Positions 62,101 through 64,000 of a stretch of 64,000 nucleotides of DNA are shown piece after piece (positions within the stretch are counted from its first letter, which is position 1; every line of letters starts with the position of its first letter). Origin of the DNA: Paragonimus westermani (lineage: Eukaryota > Platyhelminthes > Trematoda > Plagiorchiida > Troglotrematidae). The notes below the pieces were generated by a model. The model was given only the letters and a program-made list of their open reading frames with translations, was not told the DNA's origin and searched no databases. The translations under genes and the position numbers were made by a program. The stretch spans positions 10,927 through 74,926 of the forward strand of contig QNGE01002737.1 of NCBI GenBank assembly GCA_008508345.1, written 5' to 3'.

Positions 62101-63519
62101 ACCGATCGGAAAGTTTATCTGAGGACTGTGTTCCGATTTGATTACTGTTCAGTTTGCAACAGTCCATGTGCCGTAGCTACGTAAGCGTGCCCCTATTGCG
62201 ATCCTTCTTTAAATGCTGCTCTAGTCGAAAGGGGAATAGGGAGAAAGGACTTCAGTCTTACGCTCTCCGGTAGTTGCCGTCGCATGGACTAAGGTTGGGT
62301 ACTGTCAGGCTTCACAAGCCAAAACTAGAACCAGCCAACAGCCATTCGAATCCGGAATCTTCCGACTAGCAAAGCAGTACTGTAACCAGTTTTATCCGGG
62401 TTCAGGTTTAAGTCGTGAAGGATGCTTTCATTTTACGGAATGTCATTCAGCCGTTCGCCGTTTCATTAAGCTTCAAAAAATTGTTCCGATGCAGTTTACT
62501 CGTCTTTGATTTCCCACTAAAGGGTCTTCAACATTCTGTTGTAACTGTGCTCCTTGAGCCGACAAATCGAAATATTTCATATCCGCCGTCTAAGTTTATT
62601 CCCAAGAGGTCATGCTAGGAAAACACCGATCGCACACCAAACGGTCAGTTGGTAGGCTTTGGTTTGTCACGGTTCGCGAAACAAAGCTGTTGTTACATTG
62701 GTAACAAATTATGTTCGTTATTTGCATATACATCATATTTCAGTTTGCCAGCGAGTCTTTCTCGCTAGCGAATCTATGCACTTTTGTGATCGATCTTGTG
62801 GTTACCGCATATACAAGTTGCACTCGCTCCAACATGACCACTGTGGTTTTTTTTAGAACGGGCCGGGTCTATCTGAAGCCCAGAAAGCGTCCTTTACGAA
62901 GGTCTGCTTTTTCAGTAGACGTAATTACGATAAAAATTGTCGCACTTCATCATTGTTCTCTGGGCAATTTTGTCCTGGAGGTACTGCTCCAATACTTTGT
63001 GAAATGTCTACATTTTCATTACTCCTTGCCTTCTGCCTTCTTATCAGAAGTCGACCTCCTTCAATGAGCGATGATTTGGGATTCTGGCATGATCTGTTCT
63101 CCTGGCGCCAGGTGGTAGAAGAGACCATCATCAGTTGTCATCTCCACATGCAAAAGTTTGGCCCCGAACGAGTAAGTGAAACCACGTGTCTCTTGCCCAT
63201 TCTGAGTTCTGGCTCGCGACCACCTCCTCTCTCTACGAGGTAATCTCTTAATTACTGCTCCATACTGTCTTATATACATGGCATACAGACTGGTCGGCTA
63301 CTATTATTTAGCTTTCTTTACTTACGTGTTTTCGATATTCAGGTATTTGACCATAACTTTCATTCAGCTCGATTTCCACGAATTTGCTCCTCTTTTCTAT
63401 ATACTGCAGACGCATCTGGTCGCCGTATGCGAGCGTGAACTGGCGCTTAATCAGTTACAGTTAGCTCGTGGTGCGAGGAAACATCGCTTTCCAAGCATTG
63501 CGCAGCAGCATTTGGACCG
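908..63519 (+). CDS. TRRAP: TRRAP/Tra1 ortholog, internal portion of gene (33 exons)
   Basis: Transformation/transcription domain-associated protein, a nuclear PIKK-family pseudokinase without catalytic activity. It is the activator-binding scaffold of SAGA and TIP60/NuA4 histone acetyltransferase complexes (family knowledge). The spliced product aligns in order with human TRRAP as I know it: GLRTLELCVDN, VLGKLGR (human VLGKFGG), CAVLIDLFHLIPLA, LYYPVRNQL, IEQRRLALD, REWRRLP and MSDDLGFWHDLFSWRQ. Exons: 908-1054, 2020-2199, 2294-2531, 9571-9866, 10591-10937, 11595-12102, 12458-12688, 12783-13176, 13991-14217, 17436-17510, 19039-19281, 20871-20982, 23856-24378, 24610-24965 (end uncertain), 29148-29292, 30110-30371, 30544-30614, 31386-31482, 34616-34759, 34987-35058, 39119-39484, 40454-40695, 48982-49175, 50696-51006, 51755-52183, 52604-52819, 57563-58012, 58347-58930, 59393-59633, 59736-60113, 61359-61621, 63048-63171, 63410-63519. 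Start codon, pseudokinase, FATC and stop lie outside. No in-frame stop is seen in any exon, so the gene looks intact. Confidence 0.95.
1055..2019. other. TRRAP intron 1
   Basis: AT-rich intron with no coding or RNA feature that I can support. Short open stretches occur, but none has good splice sites or family similarity. Confidence 0.6.
2020..2199 (+). CDS. TRRAP: TRRAP exon 2 (HEAT solenoid)
   Basis: 60 codons, phase 0/0, acceptor tgcatag, donor gtgagc. It starts VLGKLGRFNRLNLNE, continuing directly from exon 1 as human VLGKFGG does. It ends LVDAAIEILQ, matching the human helix before the 'YYRRQAWEVIKCFL' segment. Confidence 0.93.
2294..2531 (+). CDS. TRRAP: TRRAP exon 3 (HEAT solenoid)
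   Basis: 79 codons plus one base (phase 0 in, 1 out), acceptor ctctcag, donor G|gtgagt. It encodes VRAWDFLKSVCIAALD and a helical continuation that ends in an acidic SPDNLDD stretch. Separated from exon 2 by a 94-base intron, one of the two shortest in the window. Confidence 0.92.
2532..4545. other. TRRAP intron 3, 5' part
   Basis: Non-coding as far as I can see. Human TRRAP goes straight from exon 3 to exon 4 sequence, so no exon is missing here. No repeat recognised. Confidence 0.6.
4546..6780 (-). mobile_element. RTE-like LINE, subfamily A, degraded, minus strand
   Basis: Read on the minus strand, 6700-6640 encodes TIGDFNVRTL, the start of an apurinic endonuclease domain. 5290-5230 encodes LRRLTAAREV and 5130-5080 KGAFDSVDR, both reverse-transcriptase blocks also seen in the better copy at 25360-27200. 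4977-4546 matches the 3' end of the copy at 15798-16586 and finishes in a CAT (GAT) repeat. Many stops and frameshifts; the central and later RT is deleted between about 4975 and 4985. The 5' boundary is not defined and may reach about 7030. Confidence 0.8.
7435..7650 (+). mobile_element. LINE reverse-transcriptase scrap, plus strand
   Basis: Frames in 7440-7600 read KKGIKDSFGNHRVINLLSVIS and ITASETETKEEQ, resembling KKGIRGSCENHRGISFTPVIS and LTAAREVNIREEQ of the LINE at 25360-27200. The fragment is short and broken. Orientation is opposite to its neighbour, so it is a separate insertion. Confidence 0.6.
7650..9570. other. TRRAP intron 3, 3' part
   Basis: No feature that I can support. A small A/T-rich near-repeat (gaaatttgaaat) occurs at 8783-8812. 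Confidence 0.55.
9571..9866 (+). CDS. TRRAP: TRRAP exon 4 (HEAT solenoid)
   Basis: Phase 1 in, 0 out; two bases finish an Asp codon from exon 3, then 98 codons. Acceptor gttgaag, donor gtaagt. MIRVLAGLFLAGLNKPLRE and ITFIVRHLTLVSVFEH match human KTFEQALTGAFMSAVIKDLR and VASLIRHYTMVAVAQ. The C-terminal half (SESTDLGPPVLRL to PPPPKLF) is a loop unlike the human sequence. Confidence 0.93.
9867..10590. other. TRRAP intron 4
   Basis: Contains an open stretch at about 10033-10215 that I considered as an exon and rejected because of phase (see rejected list). Otherwise featureless. Confidence 0.5.
10591..10937 (+). CDS. TRRAP: TRRAP exon 5 (HEAT solenoid)
   Basis: 115 codons plus two bases (phase 0 in, 2 out), acceptor tccactag, donor gtgagt. 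LLVDAILFGMAHEDKQLI matches human VLIDAIAICMAYEEKEL. The end, RLAHVVVDMLHHPAW, matches human YIVERLCACCYEQAW. The Trp codon is split by the next intron, as phase requires. Confidence 0.93.
10938..11594. other. TRRAP intron 5
   Basis: Splits the Trp codon between exons 5 and 6. No internal feature recognised. Confidence 0.6.
11595..12102 (+). CDS. TRRAP: TRRAP exon 6, with a basic lineage-specific tail
   Basis: One base completes Trp, then 169 codons to donor gtacgt (phase 0 out). YVKWGGCATIISLF and GLLHCIHDLSGQMSQGALCVA match human YAKLGGVVSIKFL and LLFVMMDLTGEVSNGAVAMA. From about 11890 to 12060 it codes a Ser/Arg/Lys-rich stretch (CKRTASGGRRRQQS, RRPLHLRRGRS) without a human counterpart. 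The donor was chosen because it is the good GT that restores phase 0 for exon 7; the exact end is slightly less certain than the start. Confidence 0.88.
12458..12688 (+). CDS. TRRAP: TRRAP exon 7 (HEAT solenoid)
   Basis: 77 codons, phase 0/0, acceptor ctatag, donor gtgagt. VELIDALLSETASVRDEAR, LLRLLSDCIERPLSVLLAPH and LLPPQPPLRLL match human LVREVTSPNSTVRKQAM, LQVLAQVTGKSVTVIMEPH and MVPPKKHLLR. Confidence 0.93.
12783..13176 (+). CDS. TRRAP: TRRAP exon 8 (HEAT solenoid)
   Basis: 131 codons plus one base (phase 0 in, 1 out), acceptor cttgttag, donor G|gtaggt. ETNYFFGQAEVVR matches human EGNTFCTTLQPRLF. VDLRVAACHILSLTWYL and NLAALFKG match human VPLRIAALNALAACNYL and IIAALFKA. A serine-rich loop (about 12960-13080) sits between these conserved blocks. 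It is 94 bases from exon 7. Confidence 0.92.
13177..13990. other. TRRAP intron 8
   Basis: Phase-1 intron with no recognisable feature. Confidence 0.6.
13991..14217 (+). CDS. TRRAP: TRRAP exon 9 (HEAT solenoid)
   Basis: Two bases complete Gly, then 75 codons; phase 1 in, 0 out; acceptor atgcag, donor gtgagt. LKPILQNV-type sequence NVKPILQNVRQTTNLRL and YCAQLFPSTFSERLCDAIY match human HMRPLLMMLGDYRSLTL and SVTRLFPNSFNDKFCDQMM. Confidence 0.93.
14439..15310 (-). mobile_element. RTE-like LINE, subfamily A, degraded, minus strand
   Basis: 14439-14510 matches the 3' tail of the copy at 15798 (catc...tacatcagtggtt). 14930-15000 matches the minus-strand sequence coding for LYGSETWPLR in other copies. 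15010-15240 follows the complement of the 26210-26450 reverse-transcriptase region at a reduced level of identity. No frame remains. The interval 14520-14880 is too diverged to align by eye and the 5' end is approximate. Confidence 0.65.
15798..16586 (-). mobile_element. RTE-like LINE, subfamily A, 5'-truncated, minus strand
   Basis: Well-preserved 3' third. A continuous minus-strand frame from 16576 to 16082 encodes the end of the reverse-transcriptase ORF, with YGSETWPLR, DHRCLRSVARIGWHQR, RLRWLGHVLRMPASRFPHRS and a tail ending VVVVCLSCL. The 3' UTR runs down to a CAT (GAT) repeat at 15798-15812. It is truncated at its 5' end near 16586, just after the ...AVLLYGSE block. It keeps an Arg codon (16493-16495) where the copy at 26531 has a stop. 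Confidence 0.9.
16587..17435. other. TRRAP intron 9, 3' part
   Basis: No coding or RNA feature seen. A short G-rich run occurs near 16868. Confidence 0.55.
17436..17510 (+). CDS. TRRAP: TRRAP exon 10, short exon
   Basis: 25 codons, phase 0/0, acceptor cttcacag, donor gtaagt. SHLNTLVNNLPAKQN continues the human DQMMQHLRKWMEVV helix, followed by a Ser/Thr-rich tail. It is short and has modest similarity, but flanking phases and splice sites fit exactly. Confidence 0.8.
17511..19038. other. TRRAP intron 10
   Basis: No exon needed between exons 10 and 11. A 95-codon open frame on the minus strand (18844-18557) is unexplained and may be a repeat remnant; I could not identify it. Confidence 0.5.
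19039..19281 (+). CDS. TRRAP: TRRAP exon 11 (HEAT solenoid)
   Basis: 81 codons, phase 0/0, acceptor tcttcag, donor gtaatc. DLCAVLIDLFHLIPLA, LLIELVIRAERALHIE and LVRFLARYPAETCVHLL match human KICSAIINLFHLIPAA, LLEVVMKTERAMLIE and LIKFLTRHPSQTVELF closely. Confidence 0.95.
19282..20870. other. TRRAP intron 11
   Basis: Phase-0 intron. A 112-codon plus-strand open frame at 20245-20583 has no TRRAP similarity and is not required for continuity. Confidence 0.5.
20871..20982 (+). CDS. TRRAP: TRRAP exon 12 (HEAT solenoid)
   Basis: 37 codons plus one base (phase 0 in, 1 out), acceptor cttacacag, donor gtgagt. TDYLKTNHHILSDLI corresponds to human RPLRDVLAANPNRFITLL. Confidence 0.88.
21880..22320 (+). 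mobile_element. RTE-like LINE reverse-transcriptase fragment (5' part)
   Basis: Frames at 21920-22080 read RVLASVIVLCRFTAALEADVGKEQADFRSERGCVNH, in two pieces, resembling the RVLASIVLRRLTAAREVNIREEQAGFRRGRGCVDH block of the copy at 25360-27200. 22260-22300 reads FTIVIDEAVG, like FNFVIDEIM. Stops and small deletions throughout. Confidence 0.75.
22741..22990 (+). mobile_element. RTE-like LINE C-terminal fragment
   Basis: 22800-22950 encodes QPVSKQDVRKRIFDRVERS and SRWAGHVLRMLTGCLPS, the same segment as NEEVRKRVFGSDCQ and RWLGHVLRMPASRFP in other copies. It probably belongs to the same insertion as 21880-22320 with the middle lost. Lies in TRRAP intron 12. Confidence 0.75.
22991..23855. other. 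TRRAP intron 12, 3' part
   Basis: No feature that I can support; T-rich tract before the exon 13 acceptor. Confidence 0.55.
23856..24378 (+). CDS. TRRAP: TRRAP exon 13 (HEAT solenoid)
   Basis: Phase 1 in, 2 out: two bases, 173 codons, two bases. Acceptor ttgaacag, donor gtttgc. HLALRVVHTIHQLFPNWL matches the human FQAIKIISIIVKNDDSWL segment. The end, ANWEHWDEPRLMLDCFLDCIR, matches human AATNWKEPKLLAYCLLNYCKR. The middle (about 24010-24290) is longer and more acidic than in human. Confidence 0.93.
24610..24965 (+). CDS. TRRAP: TRRAP exon 14 (HEAT solenoid; 3' end uncertain)
   Basis: One base completes Arg, then SDPDNFDLLFTVVIG, matching human NYGDIELLFQLLRAF; acceptor tttccag. LEHFLPAAPVSWHRRLFLHFV matches human EYMEEEIPKNYSIAQKRALFFRFV. 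ARLLAHLVLPSVTHALELG covers human KVLQHILNPAFLYSFEKG. The end is not fixed: exon 15 needs a phase-1 donor. The end given (AGCG|gttcgt) and 25034 (CTAG|gtcctc) both satisfy this, while the more natural-looking gtttgt at 24988 does not. Confidence 0.8.
25360..26944 (+). pseudogene. Reverse transcriptase ORF of the RTE-like LINE, broken
   Basis: Coding part of the element above. Open from 25499 to 26533 and again from 26600 to 26944, with the 5' segment in another frame (25267-25506). Palm motifs are intact, including YADD, but two in-frame stops and a frameshift prevent a full-length product. The C-terminal ~110 codons are almost the same as those at 16082-16576 on the other strand. Confidence 0.9.
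25360..27200 (+). mobile_element. RTE-like non-LTR retrotransposon, best copy, 5'-truncated
   Basis: In the sense orientation within TRRAP intron 14. It encodes most of a reverse transcriptase: NKATGPDDLVPALFKEGGE (about 25408), EEQAGFRRGRGCVDH (25687), FLDYKGAFDSVDR (25796), SGVRQGCPLSPFLFN (25963) and the catalytic YADD (26102-26113). The typical RTE-type C-terminus follows: LYGSETWPLR, RRLRWLGHVLRMP. The endonuclease domain is missing, so it is 5'-truncated. Three lesions break the frame: TGA at 25504-25506 where Trp is expected, one extra base near 25531, and TGA at 26531-26533 where Arg is found in the copy at 15798-16586. The 3' UTR ends in a GAT-rich tail near 27185-27200. Non-functional. 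Confidence 0.93.
27201..29147. other. TRRAP intron 14, 3' part
   Basis: No exon or repeat recognised; none is expected, since exon 15 continues the protein directly. Confidence 0.55.
29148..29292 (+). CDS. TRRAP: TRRAP exon 15 (HEAT solenoid)
   Basis: Phase 1 in, 2 out: two bases, 47 codons, two bases. Acceptor ttcaacag, donor gtgagt. DDLIHLFIKVLLEDP and YYQLAGLIVHHVPDYVHDN match human ESITSVFITKVLDPE and LLQYATLLVEHAPHHIHDN. Confidence 0.93.
29293..30109. other. TRRAP intron 15
   Basis: Phase-2 intron without recognisable features. Confidence 0.6.
30110..30371 (+). CDS. TRRAP: TRRAP exon 16 (HEAT solenoid)
   Basis: One base then 87 codons, phase 2 in, 0 out; acceptor cattccag, donor gtcagt. 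RLIQFAWPC, KYSGLRLLANLTAKFE, VASQVFHCLAKGAHTE and ALDILIPAWICTPDDH match human RLMTFAWPC, KYSGHLLLAHIIAKFA, VLQVFHSLLKAHAME and AMAILTPAVPARMEDGH. Confidence 0.95.
30544..30614 (+). CDS. TRRAP: TRRAP exon 17, short exon
   Basis: 23 codons plus two bases (phase 0 in, 2 out), acceptor tttcgcag, donor gtgagt. LLAATTRKIMLEDHG and QSCVHIL match human MLTHWTRKIIVEEGH and PQLVHIL. Confidence 0.92.
30615..31385. other. TRRAP intron 17
   Basis: Phase-2 intron without recognisable features. Confidence 0.6.
31386..31482 (+). CDS. TRRAP: TRRAP exon 18 (HEAT solenoid)
   Basis: One base then 32 codons, phase 2 in, 0 out; acceptor atttcag, donor gtgagt. IIVRHADLYYPVRNQLLPH matches human LIVQHFKVYYPVRHHLVQH. 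Confidence 0.94.
31483..34615. other. TRRAP intron 18
   Basis: 3.1-kb phase-0 intron. It holds an ATT-rich simple repeat (31832-31883) and otherwise nothing that I can identify. Confidence 0.55.
31832..31883. repeat. ATT-rich simple repeat
   Basis: Imperfect tattatt repeats interrupted by short C-containing units. Confidence 0.8.
34616..34759 (+). CDS. TRRAP: TRRAP exon 19
   Basis: 48 codons, phase 0/0, acceptor tctcgcag, donor gtaaat. LPIEQRRLALDMIETAARWD matches human VTIEQRRLAVDLSEVVIKWE. It then runs into a polar linker (DSAVTDEASPTRSDRPTE) where human TRRAP also has a disordered stretch, which is longer in human. Confidence 0.94.
34987..35058 (+). CDS. TRRAP: TRRAP exon 20, short exon
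   Basis: 24 codons, phase 0/0, acceptor cactag, donor gtaact. LLDKPQRDQLLNLMVRFACQ matches human LLAKPIDKQHTDTVVNFLIRVACQ. Confidence 0.92.
35527..35604. repeat. (GATA)n microsatellite
   Basis: About 19 tetranucleotide units gata with a few gatg and ggta variants, in TRRAP intron 20 upstream of a LINE. Confidence 0.95.
35838..36520 (-). mobile_element. RTE-like LINE, subfamily A, minus strand, 3' half (interrupted)
   Basis: Starts with the GAT-rich 3' tail (complement: caccaccatcatcctcaac). It follows the complement of the 25360-27200 copy back through the C-terminal region (36190-36270) and the RT thumb region (36280-36500). It stops at ttagcagagc (36511-36520), in the middle of a conserved block that resumes at 37599. 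Confidence 0.85.
36521..37598 (+). mobile_element. RTE-like LINE, subfamily B, 5'-truncated, nested insertion
   Basis: Inserted into the minus-strand LINE around it. It begins inside the RT C-terminal region: RHLWCQKDLRSSLEERV, then SVLLNGSETWPIRNEGVNRRAVFDHQCLRQLANIKW, in two runs of under 20 residues each. Coding decay follows, with CRQPGRGPGDHANRWLETL at about 37337 and a 3' UTR ending ggctcatggcggttatggtg. Sequence is related to but distinct from subfamily A (GSETWPIR, not GSETWPLR). A 368-base segment occurs twice around an N at 36961 (separate entry), so the true element is about 0.7 kb. The candidate target-site duplication is agagc at 36516-36520 and 37599-37603. Confidence 0.85.
36593..37329 (+). 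repeat. 368-base direct repeat around a single N
   Basis: 36593-36960 and 36962-37329 read the same throughout as far as I can check, and both translate to the same peptides. The only ambiguous base in the window, N at 36961, separates them. This is the pattern left when two overlapping contig ends are joined without merging, so it is probably an assembly artefact. Confidence 0.93.
37599..38180 (-). mobile_element. RTE-like LINE, subfamily A, minus strand, 5' half (resumes)
   Basis: Continues the element of 35838-36520. The complement of 37601-37690 matches the RT block around YADD of the copy at 26102. 37700-37880 matches the SGVRQGC region, 37880-37970 the GAFDSVDR region, and 38060-38180 the LRRLTAAREV and FKKG region. 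Heavily decayed; no frame. The upstream limit is approximate. Confidence 0.8.
38181..39118. other. TRRAP intron 20, 3' part
   Basis: May contain further 5' sequence of the minus-strand LINE, but I cannot align it. No other feature. Confidence 0.5.
39119..39484 (+). CDS. TRRAP: TRRAP exon 21, with Ser/Gly-rich insertion
   Basis: 122 codons, phase 0/0, acceptor ttgccag, donor gtaagt. VLRALSQLEFTLRSDVWG and CELRLSFIDRYF match human LSRRCVNLLKTALRPDMWP and SELKLQWFDKLL. LLMTLDVLRILFTSL matches human ICTGLEVLSFLLTVL. Between these, about 39285-39425 encodes a long Ser/Gly/Thr/Ala-rich segment where human has only NQVNYGN. Confidence 0.93.
39485..40453. other. TRRAP intron 21
   Basis: Phase-0 intron, no feature recognised. 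The flanking exons join a helix that is continuous in human TRRAP. Confidence 0.6.
40454..40695 (+). CDS. TRRAP: TRRAP exon 22 (HEAT solenoid)
   Basis: 80 codons plus two bases (phase 0 in, 2 out), acceptor ctgcctag, donor gtaagt. ESPTLLHNVKYFGPGL, VRLIRSCSNLLRAILERFP and IYSATLKIIQESFTLY match human QSPAILSSFKPLQRGI, TKVLRAVHSLLSRLMSIFP and LYAAVGKVIYEGLTNY. Confidence 0.94.
40696..44600. other. TRRAP intron 22, 5' part
   Basis: No exon identified. A short AGT-rich simple repeat lies at about 41018-41062. The last part (about 44140-44600) is GC-richer than the rest and may be the 5' region of the LINE that follows; I cannot prove this. Confidence 0.5.
44634..45750 (+). repeat. 1117-base tandem duplication, copy 1
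   Basis: Starts ataatcagaactcgac and ends cagtcaaacg. It is repeated without a gap at 45751. I see no difference between the copies by eye. It contains the endonuclease remnant of the surrounding LINE. Confidence 0.95.
45751..46867 (+). repeat. 1117-base tandem duplication, copy 2
   Basis: Head-to-tail second copy, offset exactly 1117 bases. The sequence then leaves the repeat at ...tcaaacg|gtgg and goes on into reverse-transcriptase remnants. Confidence 0.95.
47881..48981. other. TRRAP intron 22, 3' part
   Basis: T-rich sequence up to the exon 23 acceptor; no feature recognised. Confidence 0.55.
48982..49175 (+). CDS. TRRAP: TRRAP exon 23 (HEAT solenoid)
   Basis: Phase 2 in, 1 out: one base, 64 codons, one base. 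Acceptor ttcctcag, donor gtgagt. LQSAFLLFTATQVRTNPYAFVD matches human LFGTLMILKSACSNNPSYID. CIVQLVKLTRRLIPDVLSP matches human SVFMRSLQKMVREHLNP. Confidence 0.93.
49176..50695. other. TRRAP intron 23
   Basis: Phase-1 intron; the 5' part stays open for about 270 bases after the donor but shows no TRRAP similarity. No other feature. Confidence 0.55.
50696..51006 (+). CDS. TRRAP: TRRAP exon 24 (HEAT solenoid)
   Basis: Two bases complete Gln, then 103 codons; phase 1 in, 0 out; acceptor actcag, donor gtagga. LEVIKSRLNVVSNEMRK, ARLFRAVICILRDWI and REKVHFFHKLWQAYPRWLDL match human LELVKTRLAVMSMEMRK, AKILRAVVKIVEEWV and REKSILLVKMMTYIEKRFPEDLEL. Confidence 0.95.
51007..51754. other. TRRAP intron 24
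   Basis: Phase-0 intron, T-rich near its end, no feature recognised. Confidence 0.6.
51755..52183 (+). CDS. TRRAP: TRRAP exon 25
   Basis: 143 codons, phase 0/0, acceptor attatag, donor gtaagt. KLEQAFCCSLLAPFPDIREKF matches human KLEPAFLSGLRCAQPLIRAKF. LLFLLVSCNWDEAHFRDGFW matches human LLYVTCSQNWEAMGNHFW. A polar Ser/Pro/Asp-rich loop (about 51895-52065) is inserted where human has MKRRVYERL. Confidence 0.94.
52604..52819 (+). CDS. TRRAP: TRRAP exon 26
   Basis: 72 codons, phase 0/0, acceptor ttcggcag, donor gtatga. ILLCDVDVSYPPLLS matches the human IELLLAVCEKSTPI region. ARSKLNYILELQSNGMREA matches human RHDKFLDTLREVKTGALL. The human nuclear-localisation-rich, acidic linker between these blocks is shorter and unrecognisable here. 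The donor is weak but restores phase. Confidence 0.87.
52820..54611. other. TRRAP intron 26, 5' part
   Basis: No feature that I can support. Confidence 0.55.
54612..54987 (+). mobile_element. RTE-like LINE, subfamily A, 3' end only
   Basis: Matches 26893-27200 from the last codons of the RT ORF (NVVVVW.SCV) through the 3' UTR (gggggcagtgaaagccgta, ggtgtgggcaccttgatgtt), ending in a GAT repeat at 54940-54987. It retains a short internal segment (tcgctgatgaagcc...gcaagg, about 54719-54771) that is shortened in the copy at 25360. Very 5'-truncated. Confidence 0.92.
54988..57562. other. TRRAP intron 26, 3' part
   Basis: No exon or repeat recognised. An open stretch at 55644-55898 is unexplained. 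Confidence 0.5.
57563..58012 (+). CDS. TRRAP: TRRAP exon 27 (end of HEAT solenoid / start of FAT)
   Basis: 150 codons, phase 0/0, acceptor actccag, donor gtaagt. FRDGFKGLLCLIHRSPALATHLFGQLWHQLW corresponds to human LLSAFVQLCHISTTLAEKTWVQLFPRLW (quoted in part). QPSALGAFLEALMA matches human QPSALNCFVEAMSQ. An acidic linker (about 57750-57840) is longer than in human. Confidence 0.93.
58347..58930 (+). CDS. TRRAP: TRRAP exon 28 (FAT domain), with Ser/Ala-rich insertion
   Basis: 194 codons plus two bases (phase 0 in, 2 out), acceptor ttccgcag, donor gtacgt. YIGSNYNQWHTVALFTEF matches human YLGKTHNLWFRSTLMLEH. LVSVYDSINDVDYLTAAW matches human LAELYSLLQEEDMWAGLW. LEYAQHGHTLRALESALD matches the human IAYEQHGFFEQAQESYEKAMD repeat. 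About 58720-58845 codes a Ser/Gly/Ala-rich run, poly-Ala included, absent from human. Confidence 0.94.
58931..59392. other. TRRAP intron 28
   Basis: Phase-2 intron containing a TA dinucleotide microsatellite. Confidence 0.65.
59098..59129. repeat. (AT)n microsatellite
   Basis: Sixteen uninterrupted AT units in TRRAP intron 28. Confidence 0.95.
59393..59633 (+). CDS. TRRAP: TRRAP exon 29 (FAT domain), with Ser/Gly-rich insertion
   Basis: One base then 80 codons, phase 2 in, 0 out; acceptor ttcttcag, donor gtaaat. YLKQLGQWDSLESLAS matches human CSKELNQWEALTEYGQ. ADAAWRRSDWSEVYSSLAKV matches human ECAWRVSNWTAMKEALVQV. Between them a Ser/Gly-rich tract (about 59470-59570) interrupts the helical repeat. 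Confidence 0.94.
59736..60113 (+). CDS. TRRAP: TRRAP exon 30 (FAT domain), with long Ser-rich insertion
   Basis: 126 codons, phase 0/0, acceptor tctgcag, donor gtgagt. It starts LANECPRSELCRYSVIQGA (human VSCPKEMAWKVNMYRGY) and ends VLREWRRLPMIVTSQHVPLLQ (human AIREWRRLPHVVSHVHTPLLQ), one of the best conserved stretches. About 59810-60000 encodes a Ser/Gly/Asn/Pro-rich insertion. Confidence 0.95.
60114..61358. other. TRRAP intron 30
   Basis: Phase-0 intron; no feature recognised. Confidence 0.6.
61359..61621 (+). CDS. TRRAP: TRRAP exon 31 (FAT domain)
   Basis: 87 codons plus two bases (phase 0 in, 2 out), acceptor tttttcag, donor gtacgt. IAHRAVEVTEGNSLL matches human AAQQIIELQEAAQI. WHDYKTVFKSW matches human LHDMKTVVKTW. 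A Ser/Thr/Gly/Pro-rich loop (about 61460-61570) is much longer than in human. Confidence 0.93.
61622..63047. other. TRRAP intron 31
   Basis: Phase-2 intron. A GC-richer stretch at about 62220-62400 contains a ttcgaatcc motif but no tRNA fold that I can draw. Confidence 0.55.
63048..63171 (+). CDS. TRRAP: TRRAP exon 32 (FAT domain)
   Basis: One base then 41 codons, phase 2 in, 0 out; acceptor cttatcag, donor gtaagt. SRPPSMSDDLGFWHDLFSWRQ matches human NRLPIVSDDLSHWSSIFMWRQ. Confidence 0.95.
63410..63519 (+). CDS. TRRAP: TRRAP exon 33 (FAT domain), last in window
   Basis: 36 codons plus two bases (phase 0 in, 2 out), acceptor actgcag, donor gtacgt. It encodes THLVAVCERELALNQLQLAR followed by a basic stretch, corresponding to the human ASASAIIQYGKIARKQG repeat. 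Lower similarity than its neighbours, but phase and splice sites fit. The gene continues beyond the window. Confidence 0.85.
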
Positions 63520-64000
63520 GTACGTTTCTCCGTTGTCACAGTAACATGCCATTTTCAATTAACTGACTATTCATCCGACTAATTTCGTGTATGTGGTCAT
63601 AGCAAGGTATTTCTAATCTCAATTGTCACTGGGTTTCCCCAGATACATCACGGGTTGCTATTTGTAGTTTAATTTTTAAACACTAAGGCCAGATCGACCG
63701 AATGAATAATCGCATTTTGTCTCATCATATATTCGGTAAACGGATGTATGTGTGTGATTTTGGATATAGCTAACGTGATTCATGCCGACCACGAAATCAT
63801 AGAGAATTGTCTTGTATTTTTCTTCCACCTAAAACAATAAGGTTTCAGCTGTAAGATTACTTCCGTTGTAAACGTTTCTTATTGCTTCGGATGACAACGT
63901 CTTACTTTCAAGGTTCGTAATCAGGTCGTCTATGTACGGTGAGAGTTTGATGTTAATTTAATAAACTTTAAAAATTAAACCTGTTTGCGTAAAGTGGTAT
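63520..64000. other. TRRAP intron 33, 5' part
   Basis: Starts at the gtacgt donor and runs past the window end; no feature recognised. Confidence 0.6.

Noticed and set aside
62220..62400. GC-richer block with ttcgaatcc, considered as a SINE or tRNA relic.
   Set aside because: No second copy in the window and no tRNA fold; kept only as a remark in the intron entry.
1..64000. CRISPR arrays, bacterial operons, prophage or integrated virus.
   Set aside because: The window shows spliced eukaryotic coding sequence throughout; no spaced direct repeats, no operon structure and no viral gene.

Overview
The window is eukaryotic and almost entirely one gene, read left to right on the + strand. It is an internal piece of an ortholog of TRRAP (Tra1 in yeast), the very large PIKK-family pseudokinase scaffold that ties DNA-bound activators to the SAGA and TIP60/NuA4 histone acetyltransferase complexes. 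I place 33 exons between 908 and 63519 from sequence that matches the family as I know it, for example GLRTLELCVDN in the first exon, YYPVRNQL near 31420, REWRRLP near 60060 and MSDDLGFWHDLFSWRQ near 63070. Every exon has an AG acceptor and a GT donor. The phases agree at every junction I could fix from the sequence alone; one donor (exon 14) had to be chosen by phase. Together the exons give about 8.6 kb of coding sequence. They cover roughly residues 800 to 2950 of the ~3860-residue human protein, as estimated from memory: the later HEAT-repeat solenoid (exons 1-26) and the first part of the FAT domain (about exons 27-33). The N-terminal third lies left of the window; the rest of FAT, the pseudokinase domain and FATC lie right of it. 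Numbers 1-33 are local to this window.

The organism looks like a flatworm, most likely a digenean trematode (fluke). The reasons are kilobase-scale AT-rich introns and many decayed RTE-like LINE fragments whose 3' ends finish in GAT-rich simple repeats. Species cannot be read from the sequence.

Layout: 1-907 is intron with a LINE tail. 908-2531 holds exons 1-3. Intron 3 (2532-9570) carries a minus-strand LINE and a plus-strand reverse-transcriptase scrap. Exons 4-9 lie at 9571-14217. Intron 9 carries two minus-strand LINE copies. Exons 10-14 lie at 17436-24965, with another LINE in intron 12. Intron 14 contains the best-preserved LINE (25360-27200). Exons 15-20 lie at 29148-35058. Intron 20 has a GATA microsatellite and a minus-strand LINE interrupted by a plus-strand LINE of a second subfamily, which itself contains a 368-base repeat around an N. 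Exons 21-22 lie at 39119-40695. Intron 22 holds a plus-strand LINE whose endonuclease region is present twice as a 1117-base tandem duplication. Exons 23-26 lie at 48982-52819. Intron 26 carries a short LINE 3' end. Exons 27-33 lie at 57563-63519.

I found no second host gene, tRNA, rRNA, CRISPR array or other new system. The noteworthy points are the serine/glycine/alanine-rich insertions in the fluke TRRAP, the nested and duplicated LINE structures, and two likely assembly problems.
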